From Dictyobacter arantiisoli (lineage in GTDB: Bacteria > Chloroflexota > Ktedonobacteria > Ktedonobacterales > Ktedonobacteraceae): a stretch of DNA of 64,000 nucleotides. The position numbers and the translations under genes are program-made. Shown piece by piece: positions 8,029 to 16,996 of this stretch (within the stretch, counting starts at the first letter, position 1; every line of letters begins with the position of its first letter). A model generated the notes under the pieces. The model was not told the DNA's origin. It worked only from the letters and a program-made list of their open reading frames with translations, and ran no database searches. The DNA is taken from contig NZ_BIXY01000009.1 in NCBI RefSeq assembly GCF_008326305.1, positions 12,246 to 76,245 of the forward strand, written 5' to 3'.

Positions 8029-10844
8029 CCACTCTAGCATCACCAAACATTTGGACAGAGCCGGTCCCAGTTCAAATTGCGCTTGAAGCGAGTCAACGGC
8101 TTCATTGGTCTATCATCCCTCTCGACGAGGAAAAGCGACCACCCAAAGTCGGGGGATTCCATCAAGATGGTACACCGAAACGGTTGTCTTGGAAGCGATT
8201 CCAGAGTCGATGTGCCTCTCCGCAAGAGATTCTGAATTGGCAAAAAATTTACACGCCTTTTGCTTGGGCTGTTGTCACCGGTGCAATAAGTGGGGTTCTC
8301 CTTCTTGATTTTGATCGGAAGGAGGGCAAAGAGACGTGCCAGCAGCTTGGATTGAATCCGCATGTTCATACCGGGTCCGGTGGCTACCATGTCTACTTCA
8401 AACATCCCGGTTGGCATGTTCCCACCCTCAATAGCATCTCGAAAAAAGAGTTGGGGGACCGCTGGCCCGGTCTAGATATCCGCGCTGATGGGGGCTATGG
8501 CGCATTCTGTGGCGGGAATACCAATGGACCGTATATCTGGGTACGCGAACCGATACTGGAAACGGTAGATATTCTTCCGCATAACCTTCGTACCTTCCTA
8601 GGACTCCTTGCAGCTCCGGAGATGAGGCCACAAGATGAGCCTGTTTCCCCATCGGAACCCCATGGGAATCTCGAAAGGATACTGCTGGAGCGTGCCCTGT
8701 CTGCAATTGCAGCCGGGACCGGTCGCAATGATGCTGGCTTTTGGTTGGCCTGCCAACTGCGAGATAATGCGTTCCCCCTGGAATCCGCGAAGGTGGTTCT
8801 TCAAGACTATGTCCAACGGGTTCCATCGACCAATAGCAAAGGGCATCATGAACCCTATACTCTGGAGGAGGCGCACGCCAGCGTGCGTAGTGCCTTCGCA
8901 GAAAGGGCACGCAGCCCCTGGGAACCATCTGCACCACGAACACAACCTGCCCCCAATGACGGTGGCAGGGGTGGCGCAGACACAGGGACACACGTCGGTG
9001 TAGCTACTCCTGCGCCCCAAGACTTGCCCGATATTATCATTGGTGGTGATCAACTCCGTGATGTGACGAATCAAGCCATTGCAGCCATTTTGCGACAAGA
9101 GCGAAAAAACCCCACGCTCTTCTTACAATCAGCGCGCCTCGTCCGCATCACTTGGAATGAGACGAAGCGTCCCTGGATTGCCCAGATGGGTATCAATGAA
9201 ATCAAAGAAGCACTCACACATTCCGCAAACTACTACCGACTCAAAAAGGTTCCTGGTGCGGAACAGGACTATATCAAAATCGCGGTCTCGCCACCAAAGG
9301 AGGTGGCAGAGCAGATCCTCGCACGACAGACGCAAAAGCCCTATTTGCCGTTCCCCCCGCTCGTTGGGATCGTCGAAACACCGGTCCTGCGTCCGGATGG
9401 CACGATTGTGGATCAGCCTGGCTATGACAAGAAAACCCGACTCTACTATGCTCCACAGGAAGGAATGGAGGCATGCGCGATTCCATCCACACCAACGCTG
9501 GCAGAGCGCGAGGCGGCATTGAAACTGATCTGGGACGCCATTGGTGAATTCTCGTATGTGGGCGATGCTGATAAAGCCAACGCGCTCGGTCTCTATCTGA
9601 CACCCTTGATTCGGCCGGCGGTGAAACGCCACGTTCCGCTCGCGATTATTGACGCTCCCAAGCCGGGCTCTGGCAAAGGCCTGCTCAGCGATGGCGTTTC
9701 GACAATTGCCACGGGAAATAGCGCAGTAATTCTTACGATGTCAGACAGCGCGGAAGAGATGCAAAAAGCAATCACATCACTTCTCATTGAAGGCACGACT
9801 ATTATCACGATTGATAATATTGCTGGTCGTCTCCAATCAAGCCATCTTGAAGCAGTGCTCACCGCCGATATGTGGCGAGGGCGCATTCTAGGACAATCCA
9901 AAATGACAAACGTCCCCCAACGCGCGACGTGGTTGGCAACCGGGAATAATATCAAAATTGGCGGTGATCTAGCACGCCGTTGTTATCGTATCCGCTTGGA
10001 CCCCAAAGTTTCTCGACCATGGATGCGAGTGGGGTTTACACATAGCGATCTCATCACTTGGATTGCAGAGCGCCGCCCGGCTTTGATTTCCGCCCTGCTC
10101 ACGTTGGCGCGTGCCTGGTTTGTGGCAGGGAGCCCCCAGTATGATCATATCCCCGCATTGGGCACCTTTACCGGATGGAGCAAAACCGTGGGCGGGATCT
10201 TAGAGTATGCCGGGGTAACCGGATTCCTTTCTAATCTGGACACCCTCTATGGTGAAGCCGACGAAGACAATGCGCAATGGGAAGGCTTTTTCCAATCGTG
10301 GCTCGAAACCATTGGCGAGGAGTGGGTCACGAGCGCCAATCTTTTCCAGTATATTACCGTTGCGAGGGGTGGTAATGACATTGCAGGGGATGGTGATGAA
10401 AAATGCGACTCTGACCTGGCAGAATCGTTGCCTGCGAACCTCCAAATTGCCCTCAAAGACAAGCCCAATAGCTTCAAAGTACGCCTCGGAAAGGCGCTTG
10501 ATAGGCGGGTTGATGAATGTTTCGGTTCGGAAAATATTCATCTAGAAAAGATGCGCGAGAAACACCGCAATTTGAGTCTGTGGAGAGTTTTGCGAGGGGT
10601 TGCGGAGGTTGTACCAGTCACGTGTGAGAAAAAAAATCTCCTTGAGGAAAATGCGTATACAGACGACAGCTACAACCTCCGCAACCCCTCGCAAATGCCC
10701 ACTCTCAGCGAGGCGAAAAATACGCGAGTTGGCTTTCCAAGCGGGCTTGACCCATCTTCAATGTCACAAGAAAGGGTACAAACGCCCCAAATTGAGGGTC
10801 AACCCCTCGCAAGTGCAACCGAATGGGAGGATATTGAGCTATGA
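8025..10844 (+). CDS. Bifunctional primase-polymerase with C-terminal helicase domain
   Basis: This 939-residue replication protein has a Prim-Pol (archaeo-eukaryotic primase type) N-terminus at residues 1-200. It shows a catalytic DFD near 96 and GGYHVYF near 118. A middle linker is rich in Pro and charged residues (about 295-335). A C-terminal P-loop ATPase follows, with Walker A PGSGKG near 545, Walker B IITIDN near 594 and an arginine-bearing GDLARRCYRIRL segment. Proteins of this type replicate plasmids and integrative elements by priming and unwinding at an iteron origin. The last 150 codons carry iteron-like repeats. Its C-terminal half is homologous to the protein at 24817-26169. ATGA overlaps occur at both ends. 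Confidence 0.85.
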   Translation: MTTLASPNIWTEPVPVQIALEASQRLHWSIIPLDEEKRPPKVGGFHQDGTPKRLSWKRFQSRCASPQEILNWQKIYTPFAWAVVTGAISGVLLLDFDRKEGKETCQQLGLNPHVHTGSGGYHVYFKHPGWHVPTLNSISKKELGDRWPGLDIRADGGYGAFCGGNTNGPYIWVREPILETVDILPHNLRTFLGLLAAPEMRPQDEPVSPSEPHGNLERILLERALSAIAAGTGRNDAGFWLACQLRDNAFPLESAKVVLQDYVQRVPSTNSKGHHEPYTLEEAHASVRSAFAERARSPWEPSAPRTQPAPNDGGRGGADTGTHVGVATPAPQDLPDIIIGGDQLRDVTNQAIAAILRQERKNPTLFLQSARLVRITWNETKRPWIAQMGINEIKEALTHSANYYRLKKVPGAEQDYIKIAVSPPKEVAEQILARQTQKPYLPFPPLVGIVETPVLRPDGTIVDQPGYDKKTRLYYAPQEGMEACAIPSTPTLAEREAALKLIWDAIGEFSYVGDADKANALGLYLTPLIRPAVKRHVPLAIIDAPKPGSGKGLLSDGVSTIATGNSAVILTMSDSAEEMQKAITSLLIEGTTIITIDNIAGRLQSSHLEAVLTADMWRGRILGQSKMTNVPQRATWLATGNNIKIGGDLARRCYRIRLDPKVSRPWMRVGFTHSDLITWIAERRPALISALLTLARAWFVAGSPQYDHIPALGTFTGWSKTVGGILEYAGVTGFLSNLDTLYGEADEDNAQWEGFFQSWLETIGEEWVTSANLFQYITVARGGNDIAGDGDEKCDSDLAESLPANLQIALKDKPNSFKVRLGKALDRRVDECFGSENIHLEKMREKHRNLSLWRVLRGVAEVVPVTCEKKNLLEENAYTDDSYNLRNPSQMPTLSEAKNTRVGFPSGLDPSSMSQERVQTPQIEGQPLASATEWEDIEL
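10359..10812. repeat. Iteron-like repeats in the 3' end of the Prim-Pol gene
   Basis: The core TTGCGAGGGGT occurs at 10360-10370 and 10590-10600 on the plus strand, and inverted at 10681-10692 and 10801-10812. The two middle copies extend to a perfect 25-bp inverted repeat (10589-10613 with 10671-10695). Four copies in 450 bp, in both orientations, next to a replication initiator-like gene fit an origin of replication or an autoregulatory operator. The region encodes a low-complexity, polar tail, so coding constraint there is probably weak. Confidence 0.6.
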
Positions 10845-13042
10845 AAGATATCACAACGTTGGACTTTCTTGCGGAGCTACGACAGAGACGCATCGAGGTG
10901 ACGAGCAGTGAGGGGAAACTGCACATTCATGCCCCAAAGGGCGTTTGTACTCCCGAACTGAAGACACAACTCCAGGAACGGAAAGCCGAGCTGCTCATGA
11001 CATTGGCGCAAGAAGCAAAAGCATCCCTTGCATCCGCGCCAGATACCTGCGCTACCTGTCAGACACCAATCGACGCCGAAGATCGAGATTTTTGTTATAC
11101 TCCGTCGGGTGCATGCTACTGCATACCCTGTTGGGAACGTCAGCTAGATCAGCCACTCACGTCAAGCCAATCCCTTGCGCTGCTTAAACAGTGCTTCCAT
11201 GATCACACAGAGCTTGCGATAGACCTGGAAACTACGGGGTTGAATGCACGTACCTGCAAGGTCGTTAGTATCACAGTTGGGACTCCGGAGAAGACCGTGA
11301 TCATCGACACGCGTCCGTACTATCACTGGTCGGAAATGGAACAATGGACCTATCGGAACGCGCTTCAGCAATTCTTTCATCAGTCCCAGATTTGTTGGAT
11401 CGGGCACAACCTGAAATTTGACTGGCAGTTCCTGGCAGTCCATTTCGGCATCGGCTTGCGCAGTGTCTACGATACGATGCTTGCAGAGCAGCTGCTCGAA
11501 CATCGGGAGATATCTCTCAAAGCGACGGTGGCGCACTACCAGCTAGGAGAGATGCACAAGGAAGAGCGCTCCTGGTTCATCGATCTGGACCGCCGGCCGG
11601 GAGATTGGAGTGCCGCCTTCCCTGCAGGCCAATGCACCTATATGCGGCAAGATGTTGTGCAAGCCTACCACGTGTTTCGAAAACAGCGCGCGTCTATCGA
11701 GGCAGGGCAACTTACACAGGTTGTCGCGTTAGAGAATAGCGCGCTCCCTGCATTGGCAGCAATGGAAGTTCATGGGGCGCTCATCGATGTTGCGCGATGG
11801 AAAAAGGTGCTTCAAGCCAAGCGTGAACGACAGGCAGAGTTAGAGCCTGTGCTGCAAGAGGGACTTATACAGCCTCTGCGAGACGCTCGCGCAGCAACAT
11901 ATCAAGAGTATCAGCAAGCTGTTCGCAACATCTGGAGTTCTCCTTCCAAGGTTCGACCAAGTTGCCCAGTTGATCCTTGGAAACCCATCAACCTTTCATC
12001 TGCGGATGACCTGAAAGAAGCGCTCGCGGTAGCAGGTATCCACGTGGAAAGTACCCGTGAGGAAGCGCTAGAGGTGCACAAAGCCCATGCATCGATCATC
12101 AAACCGTTGCTGGAATGGCGCAAACTGCAACATTTTTGCGATGCATTTGGGGAAAATCTTCTAGCACATATCCAGATAGATGGACGCATTCACGCCGATT
12201 TTCGCCAGATTGGGGCAGTGTCCGGCCGGATAATCTGCAACAAACCCAACTTACAACAGATTCCCAAGAAAGCAGAAGAGGAAAGCGATGATGTGGATCT
12301 CCGCCAATGCTTTGTGGCAGCGCCAGGTAACGTGTTACTCACGGCGGATCTCAGTAACATAGAGTTGCGTATCTTAGCTGATTTTGCACGGGACAAGGCA
12401 ATGCTTCGTTTCTTTGCGGAAGGGAAAGACTTGCACGCGGAGACAGCCAAGCTAATGTTTGGGTTACCAGAGGAGACCAATACCAAGAAACACCTGTACA
12501 AAGGCGTAGCGGTACGCAGTATTGCGAAAACGATCAACTTTGGCCTCGCGTATGGCATGGGGGCATCTGGGCTTGCAGGGCGAACGGGAGTGAGTCTCGA
12601 CGAGGCACGTTCTCTAATGCGCAAGTACTTCGACACCTATGCAGGAGTTGCACGGTTCCTCAAACAATCGGCGGCGAGCGCATTGCGGAAGGGCTATGCG
12701 ACAACAGCATCAGGGCGAAAAAGGTCATTTCCAACGGCATCGATTCAAAGCCAGAGCGAGCGTGGACGCATTGAACGCTCAGCCAAGAACCACCCGATCC
12801 AGGGTACCAATGCGGATGTACTCAAACGTGCTCTCGCATTGCTGTATACCACACTTCCAGAGGTTGTGCATATTACGCTGACAGTGCACGATGAGATTGT
12901 ATTGGAGTGTCCAAGTGATCTCGTCGAAGAGGCAACACGCATCTTACAAGGTGCAATGGTGCAGGCTTGCCGAGACTATCTCCCAGTCGTTCATATTCCG
13001 GAGCCAGATGTATTGATAGATACATGTTGGAGAAAAGAGTAA
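10841..13042 (+). CDS. Family A DNA polymerase with TubC-like N-terminus and 3'-5' exonuclease
   Basis: This 733-residue polymerase begins with a segment of about 50 residues (LAELRQRRIEV, GKLHIHAPKG, LQERKAELL) resembling a TubC_N docking domain. A Cys cluster at about 70-96, probably a zinc finger, follows. The exonuclease domain has DLETTG near 127, GHNLKFDW near 189 and a YMRQD third motif near 267. The polymerase domain has motif A TADLSNIELR near 500, motif B RSIAKTINFGLAYG near 559 and motif C HDEIV near 683. All catalytic acids are present, so an active proofreading replicase is expected. It closes the overlapping operon, and no 5'-3' exonuclease domain is present. Confidence 0.9.
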   Translation: MKDITTLDFLAELRQRRIEVTSSEGKLHIHAPKGVCTPELKTQLQERKAELLMTLAQEAKASLASAPDTCATCQTPIDAEDRDFCYTPSGACYCIPCWERQLDQPLTSSQSLALLKQCFHDHTELAIDLETTGLNARTCKVVSITVGTPEKTVIIDTRPYYHWSEMEQWTYRNALQQFFHQSQICWIGHNLKFDWQFLAVHFGIGLRSVYDTMLAEQLLEHREISLKATVAHYQLGEMHKEERSWFIDLDRRPGDWSAAFPAGQCTYMRQDVVQAYHVFRKQRASIEAGQLTQVVALENSALPALAAMEVHGALIDVARWKKVLQAKRERQAELEPVLQEGLIQPLRDARAATYQEYQQAVRNIWSSPSKVRPSCPVDPWKPINLSSADDLKEALAVAGIHVESTREEALEVHKAHASIIKPLLEWRKLQHFCDAFGENLLAHIQIDGRIHADFRQIGAVSGRIICNKPNLQQIPKKAEEESDDVDLRQCFVAAPGNVLLTADLSNIELRILADFARDKAMLRFFAEGKDLHAETAKLMFGLPEETNTKKHLYKGVAVRSIAKTINFGLAYGMGASGLAGRTGVSLDEARSLMRKYFDTYAGVARFLKQSAASALRKGYATTASGRKRSFPTASIQSQSERGRIERSAKNHPIQGTNADVLKRALALLYTTLPEVVHITLTVHDEIVLECPSDLVEEATRILQGAMVQACRDYLPVVHIPEPDVLIDTCWRKE

Positions 13043-13059
13043 AACGAGAGATGCTGATA

Positions 13060-13083
13060 GCCACCCCTTCTGCATGGGGTGGC
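13060..13083 (+). terminator. Hairpin after the polymerase gene
   Basis: GCCACCCC (13060-13067) pairs with GGGGTGGC (13076-13083) across an 8-base loop, 17 bases after the polymerase stop. No T-run follows, so termination would be weak or factor-dependent. Confidence 0.5.
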
Positions 13084-13099
13084 ATACCTGCGTAAGAAA

Positions 13100-13130
13100 T
13101 TTATGTGCGTATAGAGGTAAATAGTAGAAC
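13100..13130 (+). promoter_or_regulatory. Conserved TTTATGTGC element, copy 1
   Basis: TTTATGTGC followed by TAGAGG at about 13112-13118 lies 85 bases before the next gene and just after a hairpin. Related 31-base stretches occur at 17046 and 22711, also upstream of plus-strand genes and after hairpins. Copies 2 and 3 agree at about 24 of 31 positions by hand alignment, and this copy agrees with copy 3 at about 21. Possible promoter or operator of the element. Confidence 0.4.
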
Positions 13131-13184
13131 CTTTTTTTACTATTTACTAGTGTGATCAAATCTACAAATGAAAGGGACAGCTCG

Positions 13185-13511
13185 ATGGCAGTAACATTAT
13201 TGACCGACGCTGAATACAAAAGCATCAAAGACAACATGTCCACCCTCAAAGCCTTTGCAGACGACAAAGACGCAAGCCCCCGTGCCGCGTCGCATTTTCG
13301 CGCAGTCATCAAAGCACATGCAGACTTCATCGCAGTTGAGGACGGCAAACGTGCCTTGGACAAAGCGAAGAAAGAGCAACGAGCGACTCAAGAACAAGAG
13401 CGCATCCAGCGTCAGCAGGCACGCCTGACCAAACTTCAGGAAAAGATGAAGTCCGGCACTTCTAAAGATGCCCCTGCACACACGCCTGGTAAGTCTGAAA
13501 AATCAGCATAA
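13185..13511 (+). CDS. Hypothetical charged helical protein
   Basis: This 108-residue protein starts at the ATG preceded by AAAGGGA. It is almost entirely alpha-helical and charged. Residues about 55-95 (DKAKKEQRATQEQ, RIQRQQARL) look like a coiled coil, followed by a flexible Lys/Ser/Pro tail. No known domain was recognised. It stands alone between the polymerase operon and a large stem-loop, with its own conserved upstream element, so it is likely transcribed separately. A DNA-associated or structural role is possible but unsupported. Confidence 0.6.
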   Translation: MAVTLLTDAEYKSIKDNMSTLKAFADDKDASPRAASHFRAVIKAHADFIAVEDGKRALDKAKKEQRATQEQERIQRQQARLTKLQEKMKSGTSKDAPAHTPGKSEKSA

Positions 13512-13535
13512 ATTTGCACCTCAAATAATGCGATC

Positions 13536-13620
13536 AAAAAGCGAGCTAAAAACAAAGTAAAATCGTGACAGTCTTCCGACATACCGATGTCACGATCGTA
13601 GGTTTTTAAGCTCGCTTTTC
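13536..13620. other. 85-nt two-storey stem-loop
   Basis: An outer stem of 17 pairs (13537-13553 with 13602-13619, one bulged T) encloses an inner stem, ATCGTGACA (13562-13570) with TGTCACGAT (13588-13596). The arms carry an A-run on the left and a T-run on the right, so it could act as a bidirectional terminator. The extra inner hairpin makes it larger than needed, so a structured RNA or a single-strand origin is an alternative. Confidence 0.6.
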
Positions 13621-13703
13621 TACACCCCCATTACCTGAGTATTACCTGATTTAACCAGCGCGATTTTTACAAATTTACGAGCAAAATTAGGAGTGAAAAC
13701 CCA

Positions 13704-14897
13704 ATGGGATTATTTGATAAAGTCAACCCATTTAAGGGGCGGCAATCTGGAAATAAACAGCAAGTCCAGACTGCAAGCCCGCCTCAGACAAACCAGCCAA
13801 CTACGAGTCAACAGTCCCAGGCAAGTCAACAATCGGCGGCAGCTGGTAACTTAAATAGAGTCCAGGCTGGCAATGTATCGCTGGTAACACACACACCTGA
13901 ACAAGCGCTCCAGCAAGTTGAAGATGAAAGTGCAGATATTCTTTTCGGAGAGTCTCGTCAGCATAAAATCATGGCTACGCTCAATCAGAACTGGGCTTTA
14001 ATTGGTCCTCTTCTGTTTGCGGTCGCGACGGTCATGGAGATATTCCTTGTCTTATGGTCATTTATGCGAGACCATAATGTCTTTTACGCAGCGACGTTGC
14101 TGGCTGTATCGATTATTGCAGAGATGACACTTGTAACGGTCTCTTTCGCCGCTCACATGATCCGCTCACGAGCGGCGAAGCGCAACGGAGGTATGACCCG
14201 TGAGGAGAAGATAAAGCTTGCTACGATCAAGAACGTCTGGTACTTGCTTTCTATCTTCATTGCAACGACGCAAGTGTTCTTTATTGTCACTCAATCCGAT
14301 ACGACGAAAGCATCGATAACCGTGCTTGTGACTATAGCGATAGTGCGAGCAGCAGTATCAATGGTTGCTGATTATTATACCGCCTATATTGCTGATGAAA
14401 GACCGGACGACTCCGAGAGGGCACTAGAGATTAAAGAACAAAAGACTCAGTTTGCAGAGAAGCTTCTGCAAGGGGAGGGAAGAAAAATAACCGTCATCAA
14501 CGCGGAGTCTATCAACGTTCAAGAGCGCGCACAAGCCGCTACGATCAATCAGAAACGAACGGAACAAAAAGCGGCTATGGAAATGGATGTACTACGTACT
14601 GAGCAAGAGTTAGCTCGTCTTGAAAATCAAAACAGGATAGCAAAGGCAAAAGCTCAGTACGAGGGAGAGGCTGAATGGTCGAGGCTACAAGTCGCTTTTA
14701 TGCGCCAGCAACAAGCACAATTAGCGGAGGCGGCAAAAAGCCTCGTTGGCGAGTCTGAGAAGGATAAGGAGGTCAAATCAACACTCCACTACATCTTGAG
14801 CGAAGTTAAATCCCTTAAAGATCGTCCAAACGAGAGTCCAGACACTAGCCCTCTTCGCGTGATTAACGGTCCTATGAGACAAGAGGATGATGTCTAA
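13704..14897 (+). CDS. Membrane protein with long coiled-coil tail
   Basis: This 397-residue protein has three parts. A Gln/Ser/Thr-rich disordered N-terminus spans about 1-75. Four predicted membrane helices follow: WALIGPLLFAVATVMEIFLV near 95-118, a second near 123-150, and two more near 170-225. The charged coiled-coil C-terminus runs from about 235 to 380, rich in Gln/Glu/Ala. AGGAG lies 11 bases before the ATG. Its stop overlaps the start of the next gene (TAATG), so the two proteins are made together. No named family was recognised. A membrane-anchored scaffold of the element, for partition, transfer or host interaction, is conceivable but not shown. Confidence 0.7.
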   Translation: MGLFDKVNPFKGRQSGNKQQVQTASPPQTNQPTTSQQSQASQQSAAAGNLNRVQAGNVSLVTHTPEQALQQVEDESADILFGESRQHKIMATLNQNWALIGPLLFAVATVMEIFLVLWSFMRDHNVFYAATLLAVSIIAEMTLVTVSFAAHMIRSRAAKRNGGMTREEKIKLATIKNVWYLLSIFIATTQVFFIVTQSDTTKASITVLVTIAIVRAAVSMVADYYTAYIADERPDDSERALEIKEQKTQFAEKLLQGEGRKITVINAESINVQERAQAATINQKRTEQKAAMEMDVLRTEQELARLENQNRIAKAKAQYEGEAEWSRLQVAFMRQQQAQLAEAAKSLVGESEKDKEVKSTLHYILSEVKSLKDRPNESPDTSPLRVINGPMRQEDDV

Positions 14898-15622
14898 TGA
14901 CAGAGCGCCCATTTAGTCGATATACACGAGAAAAATCATGGGCAGCACTCTATAGCCAGCACATCAATGCTGGCTATGTGCTTATCCCGCATAGCAGGAC
15001 GAACAATAGCATTGCAGTGATACGTCGCGAGCCAGCCGAAAAAGTACAGGAGATTACCCGTAAGTTGTACGAGCATGCTGATCAATGCGATGCTTTTTTT
15101 AATCAGAGTGATGCGGATGAACCCAACGATCCGGAGGTGGCGGACCTGCTCAAGCGATCGAAGCATGCCGTAGTGCTAGCGCGTTCTTCTGACTACTACC
15201 ACTACCATCTCGACGACAAAGAGGATATGGGAGTTTTCGGTTTAGTGATATGTGGCATCCATGATAGTTATCTCCAGCTACCCGTCTGGGAGCTGAGAAA
15301 CAATAAGCGCTATGCTGCTCGCGAGACAAGCATAGACATCTCCTCTCCTGTTTTTGAGCATGCACGTAAGACGCAAGTAGGGCATTCTATCTTACTTGGA
15401 GCACTCCACAACGGGGATAAGATAGCCAAGGCATTTTTAGAGGCTCTAAAGAAGCGCCAAGAGCGCACATACTGGCGTATCCGTGCTGAAGTGGATGCAA
15501 TGCAAGAGGCTCAATATCGAGGTCGTCACCTGGCATTCATGACCGAGCTTGAGCGCAAAGAAGTGGGAGCCAAAATCAGTCAGGGATTGAAACTCTATTA
15601 TGCAAAACGTCGATCATCATAA
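14897..15622 (+). CDS. Hypothetical protein coupled to the membrane scaffold gene
   Basis: This 241-residue soluble protein has no recognised domain. It contains a His/Tyr/Asp-rich stretch (SSDYYHYHLDD) near 104-114 and a helical, basic C-terminus (AKISQGLKLYYAKRR). The ATG overlaps the stop of the membrane gene, which argues for a shared function. A small ORF follows 12 bases later. No signal peptide or membrane helix is visible. Confidence 0.65.
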   Translation: MTERPFSRYTREKSWAALYSQHINAGYVLIPHSRTNNSIAVIRREPAEKVQEITRKLYEHADQCDAFFNQSDADEPNDPEVADLLKRSKHAVVLARSSDYYHYHLDDKEDMGVFGLVICGIHDSYLQLPVWELRNNKRYAARETSIDISSPVFEHARKTQVGHSILLGALHNGDKIAKAFLEALKKRQERTYWRIRAEVDAMQEAQYRGRHLAFMTELERKEVGAKISQGLKLYYAKRRSS

Positions 15623-15634
15623 AGAGCAGTTCCA

Positions 15635-15808
15635 ATGTCAGAACAGAACTACACACCAGAGCAAGAGAAGGCTCTTGAAAACAAACTGCTCAACGAAGCT
15701 ATAGAGCAGCTCCAATCCGTTGCAACACAAACTCGTATACAAAATGCGGTCGCATCCAGCATGAAGAAGACAATCTGGCAGCGCATCGTGTATGTGTTCA
15801 AACGCTGA
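15635..15808 (+). CDS. Small hypothetical protein, 57 aa
   Basis: This short ORF lies 12 bases after the previous stop. AGAGCAG at 15622-15628 is a modest ribosome site. The product is helical and amphipathic (EQEKALENKLLNEAIEQL) and ends in a basic, aromatic tail (IWQRIVYVFKR), which may associate with the membrane. It forms the third member of the 13704-15808 transcription unit. No family was recognised. Real coding is likely because the spacing and frame fit, but it is too short to be sure. Confidence 0.5.
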   Translation: MSEQNYTPEQEKALENKLLNEAIEQLQSVATQTRIQNAVASSMKKTIWQRIVYVFKR

Positions 15809-15921
15809 GCAGTGTAAACAGTTACCCCAAGTTTAGGTTTGTCGCACGCTAAGCTGAGGTTCCCTTTTCCAGGTGTAGAGAGTGGTGGTCTTTGGGACAC
15901 CTCTCTCTACGTAAAGGCATA

Positions 15922-16797
15922 TCAAACCGTCTTCAATCGAGAAAAGAAGAAGGTTGCACAAACGAATATGCACCCAAAAATAAGCGAAAGCACGATAACA
16001 ACCCCACTAATTACATCAACAAGAATGCCATTTGTGCTAGAGATGCGAGGAGCATACAGGATTACAATTCCAAAAATAATCATTAAAAGAAACAAACACA
16101 GCGCCAGGATAAATGATTTTAGTGTCACGTCTTGGCGATGTTTCTCCATACTGAGCGGTTTCTGAGCGACCAAATCAGATTGAAGTGTCGCCACTTTCAC
16201 CTCTAAATCTTGCGTTTTTGTCTCCACAATAGCAGATAAAGTCTGTTCTTTCCTTGCGAAAACATCTAGCAATGTTTGGTTATGTTTGGATATTTCTTTG
16301 GTTTCCTTTGCGACCAACTTGGATACATCCTCCGTGAGCGCTACGACTCGTGACGCTTCACCTTGAATACGCTGGAACGATTTCTCTACTGTAGATTCAA
16401 TAGCTGTCTGAGCTGTCTGTAACTTTTGCTGGTGCTCCTCCAGATCAGAAAAGAACGTTTCTATACGCTTGTTTAAAAGAAGGTCATTCTCGCTCTGGAG
16501 TGGTGCAATTAAACTACCGTGCCATTCAAGAAAATCAGCCGCATGTGCTTTGCGTGTTAATTCATCTGTAGTGACCATTGGAAGCGATACGGTATCCTTT
16601 CCATCCAGCTTCAAAAAACCCCATTGGTCTGACCTAATCTGTTTGTTGGGATCCGTACGAACATACATCCAGAGTGAATGTGCGGGTGCAAGAGTGGGAT
16701 ATGGATCTCGTACTTTCAACGCAAACATCGATGATCCATCACTACGGACGGAATAAAGACTGTTTTCCGTTTGAATTACTTCACTCAGTTGTGGCAT
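15922..16797 (-). CDS. Coiled-coil membrane protein on the opposite strand
   Basis: This 291-residue protein is one of the two gene-like ORFs on the minus strand of the element (the other is the duplicated fragment at the left edge). Residues 1-95 are soluble. A long coiled coil of about 110-215 (Lys/Glu/Gln/Thr heptads) follows, then two membrane helices near 230-252 (SFILALCLFLLMIIFGIVIL) and 262-285. The topology mirrors the plus-strand membrane protein at 13704: a soluble or coiled-coil body plus a membrane anchor. It is convergent with 15635-15808, and a hairpin-forming stretch lies between them (about 15871-15910). No known family was recognised. Confidence 0.65.
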   Translation of the reverse strand: MPQLSEVIQTENSLYSVRSDGSSMFALKVRDPYPTLAPAHSLWMYVRTDPNKQIRSDQWGFLKLDGKDTVSLPMVTTDELTRKAHAADFLEWHGSLIAPLQSENDLLLNKRIETFFSDLEEHQQKLQTAQTAIESTVEKSFQRIQGEASRVVALTEDVSKLVAKETKEISKHNQTLLDVFARKEQTLSAIVETKTQDLEVKVATLQSDLVAQKPLSMEKHRQDVTLKSFILALCLFLLMIIFGIVILYAPRISSTNGILVDVISGVVIVLSLIFGCIFVCATFFFSRLKTV

Positions 16798-16996
16798 CTA
16801 GTTTACCCTTCCCTGCTCAACATCTATTAGCTTCTTATTACTCAAGACACCGTACAAAGCGCAATACAAGTATATATCATTAGAGTGGCAATATTGTATA
16901 TATTTAAGTATACAGATATACAGCTTGAAGTCAAGAAACAACAAATGACCTTGAAAACGAAAGCTATTGCTCGCAGTATCACGCTAGATACAGGAT

